A DNA stretch of 8,094 bases from JACVRW01 sp040509755 (GTDB lineage Bacteria > Actinomycetota > Thermoleophilia > Solirubrobacterales > Thermoleophilaceae), in NCBI GenBank assembly GCA_040509755.1, contig JBEVKF010000051.1:1-8094 (forward strand), read 5' to 3'. Position numbers and translations under genes: made by a program. The notes below the pieces were generated by a model. That model saw nothing but the letters and a program-made list of their open reading frames with translations, ran no database searches and was not told where the DNA came from. This document shows, piece after piece, positions 5,836 to 8,094 of this stretch (within the stretch, counting starts at the first letter, position 1; each line of letters starts with the position of its first letter).

Positions 5836-7073
5836 TGGGCACCGTGGCCGTCGTCGGCCTGGGCCGCGTGGGCCTGCCGCTCGCCCTCTCCTTTGCGGAC
5901 CGCGGGCTCGATGTGATCGGCGTCGAGCGCCAGCCCGCCGTGCTCGAGCAGATCGCCGCCGGGCACATGCCCTTCCACGAGACCGGGACCCAGGAGCTGC
6001 TCGAGAGCGTGCTCGCCGACGGGCGCTTCGAGCGCACGCGCACGGTCGCCGACGCGGCGCGGGCGGACCACATCGTGCTGACCCTCGGCACGCCGTCGCA
6101 CGTCCACATCGAGATCGACATGTCGCAGATCCGTCAGGCCGTGGACGACCTCCTGCCGGTCCTGCGCGAGGGCCACTCGCTGATCCTGCGCTCCACGGTC
6201 GCGCCCGGAACGACCGACTGGGTGGCCGGCTACATCGAGCAGCGGCGCGGGTTTCGGGTTGGCGAGGACCTGTTCGTCGCGCACGTGCCCGAGCGGATCG
6301 CCGAGAACCACTTCATTGAGGAGATCGCCACCCTTCCCTGCATCGTCGGCGGCGTCGGAGAGGGCTCGGGCGCCAGGGCGGCCGAGCCCTTCGAGGTGTT
6401 CGGCACCGAGATCGTCCAGACCACCCCGGTGCAGGCCGAGCTGGCCAAGATCTGGACCAACATCCTGCGTTACACGCAGTTCGCCCTGCCCAACCTGCTC
6501 ATGATGGAGTCCGAGCAGTACGGCGCGAACGTGTTCGAGGTGATCGACCTGATCAACCACGACTACCCGCGCGGCGGGATGGCCCGTCCGGGCTTGACCG
6601 CCGGCGCCTGCCTGCGCAAGGACTTCACCTTCTCCGAGGAGCGCTCGAGCTCTCCGGGCATGCTGCTCGCCGTCTCGCGCGTCCACGAGACGGTGCCGCT
6701 GTTCCTGGTCAAGGGCCTCAAGGCCCGCCTGGGCGGGTCGCTGCGCGACCGGCGCGTGGCCGTGCTCGGCCTCACCTTCAAGCGCGACTCCGACGACGTG
6801 CGCGACTCGCTCTCCTACAAGCTCGTCCGCTTGCTCGAACGCGAGCTCGCGCACGTGGCGCGCCACGATCCGCACGTGCCCGCCGAGTCCGAAGCCCTCG
6901 AGACGGCCCTCGATGGCGCCGACGCGGTGGTGGTGGCGACCAACCACACGAGCTTCGAGGATCTGCTCGGCCGGCTGCCCGACGGCGTGGTGCTGGTAGA
7001 TCCCTGGAACGTCACCGGGTCGGGCCTGGTGTTCAGCAGGGTGCGCGAGCGCGCGGCGGTCGAGCCGTCTTGA
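5835..7073 (+). CDS. Nucleotide-sugar (UDP-sugar) 6-dehydrogenase
   Basis: This 412-residue enzyme of the UDP-glucose/UDP-ManNAc dehydrogenase family performs the NAD-dependent two-step oxidation of C6 to a carboxylate, giving a UDP-uronic acid. The N-terminal Rossmann motif VAVVGLGRVGLPLA is at 4-17 with acidic Glu31 after the second strand. LTLGTPSHV (82-90) and LRSTVAPGTT (118-127) are NAD-domain motifs. VPERIAENH (151-159) and ELAKIWTNILRY (202-213, Lys205 and Asn209) are in the substrate and hinge region. The catalytic Cys259 lies in PGLTAGACLRKDFTF (252-266) with Lys262/Asp263. The C-terminal domain has VAVLGLTFKRDSDDVRDS (308-325) and DAVVVATNH (363-371). ATG 5835 is chosen because it overlaps the previous stop and lies three codons before the Rossmann strand. 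The ACLRKD form of the Cys motif differs from classical GGSCFPKD UDP-glucose dehydrogenases, so the substrate is uncertain. The stop overlaps the next gene's TTG. Confidence 0.92.
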   Translation: MGTVAVVGLGRVGLPLALSFADRGLDVIGVERQPAVLEQIAAGHMPFHETGTQELLESVLADGRFERTRTVADAARADHIVLTLGTPSHVHIEIDMSQIRQAVDDLLPVLREGHSLILRSTVAPGTTDWVAGYIEQRRGFRVGEDLFVAHVPERIAENHFIEEIATLPCIVGGVGEGSGARAAEPFEVFGTEIVQTTPVQAELAKIWTNILRYTQFALPNLLMMESEQYGANVFEVIDLINHDYPRGGMARPGLTAGACLRKDFTFSEERSSSPGMLLAVSRVHETVPLFLVKGLKARLGGSLRDRRVAVLGLTFKRDSDDVRDSLSYKLVRLLERELAHVARHDPHVPAESEALETALDGADAVVVATNHTSFEDLLGRLPDGVVLVDPWNVTGSGLVFSRVRERAAVEPS

Positions 7074-8041
7074 AGCGCGTGCTCGTCACGGGCGGCGCCG
7101 GCACGATCGGCAGGGCGGTGGTGCGCCGACTCGTTCGCGATCCCGACTGGGAGGTGCGCGTATCAGACCAGCGTGAGGCTCCCGGCTGGATGCGCGAGGC
7201 CTGCGAGGTGCACACGGGCAACCTGCTCGACCTCGCCGAGGCACGCGAGGCCGCCGCCGGCTGCACGCACGTGATCCACCTCGCGGCGATCGTCGGCGGC
7301 ATAGCGAACTTCCACAAGCTGCCGCACACGCTGCTCGAGGTCAACAACGGTCTCTACAACGCCGTCTTTCGCGCGGCTCTCGACGAGCGCGTCGAGCGCC
7401 TCGTGTACGTCTCGTCCTCGATGGTGTTCGAGCGCGCGACCGAGTTCCCGACCACCGAGTCCCATGTGCGCGACTGCGCGGCGCCGTGGTCGGCGTACGG
7501 CTTCTCCAAGCTCGCGGGTGAGGTCTACTGCCGGGCGCTGTACGACGAGCACGCCCTGCCCTACACGATCTGCCGCCCCTTCAACGCCTACGGACCCGGC
7601 GAACTGCCGGACGACGAGCCCGGCATCGCGCACATGGTCCCAGACCTGATTCGCAAGGTGCTCGGCGGCGCCCACCCGCTGCCGATCTTCGGGTCGGGGG
7701 AGCAGACCCGCACCCTGACCCACGTGGACGACATCGCCGACGGGATCGTGACTGCCATGCGCCACCCGGCCGGCGAGAACGAGGACTTCAACGTCTCGGC
7801 GTCCGAGGAGCTGACGGTGGCCGAGATCGCACGCGTGATCTGGGTGGCCTGCGGCAAGGATCCGGCCGCGTTCGAGCTGGAGCACATGCCGAGCTTCGAG
7901 GTCGACGTCCAGCGCCGCTGCCCGTCGGTCGAGAAGGCCGAGCGGCTGCTGGGCTGGAGGGCGCGGATCTCCCTGAGCGACGGGATCGCCGGCACCGTGC
8001 AATGGCTGCGCGAGCACGAGCTCGCCGCTCGCGGCGGGTGA
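7070..8041 (+). CDS. NAD-dependent epimerase/dehydratase (extended SDR)
   Basis: This 323-residue extended short-chain dehydrogenase/reductase acts on a nucleotide sugar in the cytoplasm. The NAD motif VLVTGGAGTIGRAVVRRL is at 4-21 (Gly8, Gly11, Gly14). HLAAIVGG is at 70-77. The active-site strand VYVSSSMVFE is at 112-121 with the catalytic Ser among 115-117, and Tyr143/Lys147 are in SAYGFSK. CRPFNAYGPG is at 168-177, the substrate segment GSGEQTRTLTHVDDIADGI is near 205-223, and LLGWRARISLSDGI is near the C-terminus. The start is TTG at 7070, overlapping the upstream TGA as TTGA; no ATG or GTG precedes the Rossmann strand closely enough except GTG at codon 4, which would cut into it. The VGG segment and overall shape recall GDP-fucose synthase and GDP-mannose epimerase, but the epimerase Cys after SSS is Met118, so a 4-epimerase or reductase is more likely. 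Exact substrate unknown. Confidence 0.85.
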   Translation: MKRVLVTGGAGTIGRAVVRRLVRDPDWEVRVSDQREAPGWMREACEVHTGNLLDLAEAREAAAGCTHVIHLAAIVGGIANFHKLPHTLLEVNNGLYNAVFRAALDERVERLVYVSSSMVFERATEFPTTESHVRDCAAPWSAYGFSKLAGEVYCRALYDEHALPYTICRPFNAYGPGELPDDEPGIAHMVPDLIRKVLGGAHPLPIFGSGEQTRTLTHVDDIADGIVTAMRHPAGENEDFNVSASEELTVAEIARVIWVACGKDPAAFELEHMPSFEVDVQRRCPSVEKAERLLGWRARISLSDGIAGTVQWLREHELAARGG

Positions 8042-8094
8042 GCGGCCGCGCGTTCGTCACCGGGGCGGGCGGCTTCGCCGGGAGCCACCTGCTC
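8038..8094 (+). CDS. SDR-family nucleotide-sugar enzyme, N-terminus only (3' partial)
   Basis: Nineteen codons starting at GTG 8038, which overlaps the preceding TGA as GTGA, read MSGRAFVTGAGGFAGSHLL. This is a first beta strand plus a G-x-x-G-x-x-G NAD(P)-binding loop (Gly9, Gly12, Gly15) with the GFxGxHL ending common in extended SDR enzymes such as GDP-mannose dehydratases/reductases and dTDP-glucose dehydratases. The overlap with the upstream gene makes it the fourth member of the second operon. The gene runs off the window, so the family is supported but the substrate is not. Confidence 0.75.
   Translation, partial: MSGRAFVTGAGGFAGSHLL

Noticed and set aside
5832..6947. 371-codon minus-strand open frame opposite the UDP-sugar dehydrogenase
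   Set aside because: Its His/Val/Gly/Asp-rich composition mirrors the high-GC codons of the dehydrogenase, and no family motifs are present.
1..8094. CRISPR arrays, tRNA or rRNA genes, insertion sequences
   Set aside because: No repeated spacer pattern, RNA-gene signature or transposase-like protein was seen; coding regions fill nearly the whole window.

Overview
The window is a very GC-rich stretch (roughly 70% by eye), packed with genes and carrying almost no intergenic DNA. It encodes synthesis of activated sugars and export of a cell-surface polysaccharide. Strong G/C at third codon positions, start and stop codons that overlap by 1-4 bases (TAGATG, ATGA, TAATG, TTGA, GTGA), and GTG and TTG starts suggest a high-GC bacterium. 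An actinobacterium, perhaps of the Thermoleophilia type, is my guess; nothing in the window fixes the taxonomy.

Layout. A first plus-strand operon holds gmd (GDP-mannose 4,6-dehydratase, 5' end outside the window), an L-2-hydroxyglutarate oxidase-like FAD enzyme, and rmlC (dTDP-4-dehydrorhamnose 3,5-epimerase). It converges with, and overlaps by 17 bases, a minus-strand gene for a multi-spanning polysaccharide flippase. Across a 49-base divergent gap a second plus-strand operon begins: a WecG/TagA/CpsF glycosyltransferase, a UDP-sugar dehydrogenase, an extended-SDR epimerase/dehydratase, and the first 19 codons of another SDR enzyme that runs off the window.

The standout feature is inside gmd. 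The dehydratase is interrupted in frame by a 341-residue intein (255..1277) that has complete splicing blocks and two LAGLIDADG homing-endonuclease motifs. It sits between the Glu and Ser of the conserved FNHE/S loop, so it separates two residues that bind NADP in the family. The host codons just before the insertion are unusually AT-rich, which looks like a scar of homing (co-conversion).

Together the genes would supply GDP-6-deoxyhexose, dTDP-L-rhamnose and UDP-uronic acid precursors, transfer a sugar to a lipid carrier, and flip the lipid-linked product across the membrane. The 2-hydroxyglutarate oxidase-like gene does not obviously fit and is worth a second look.
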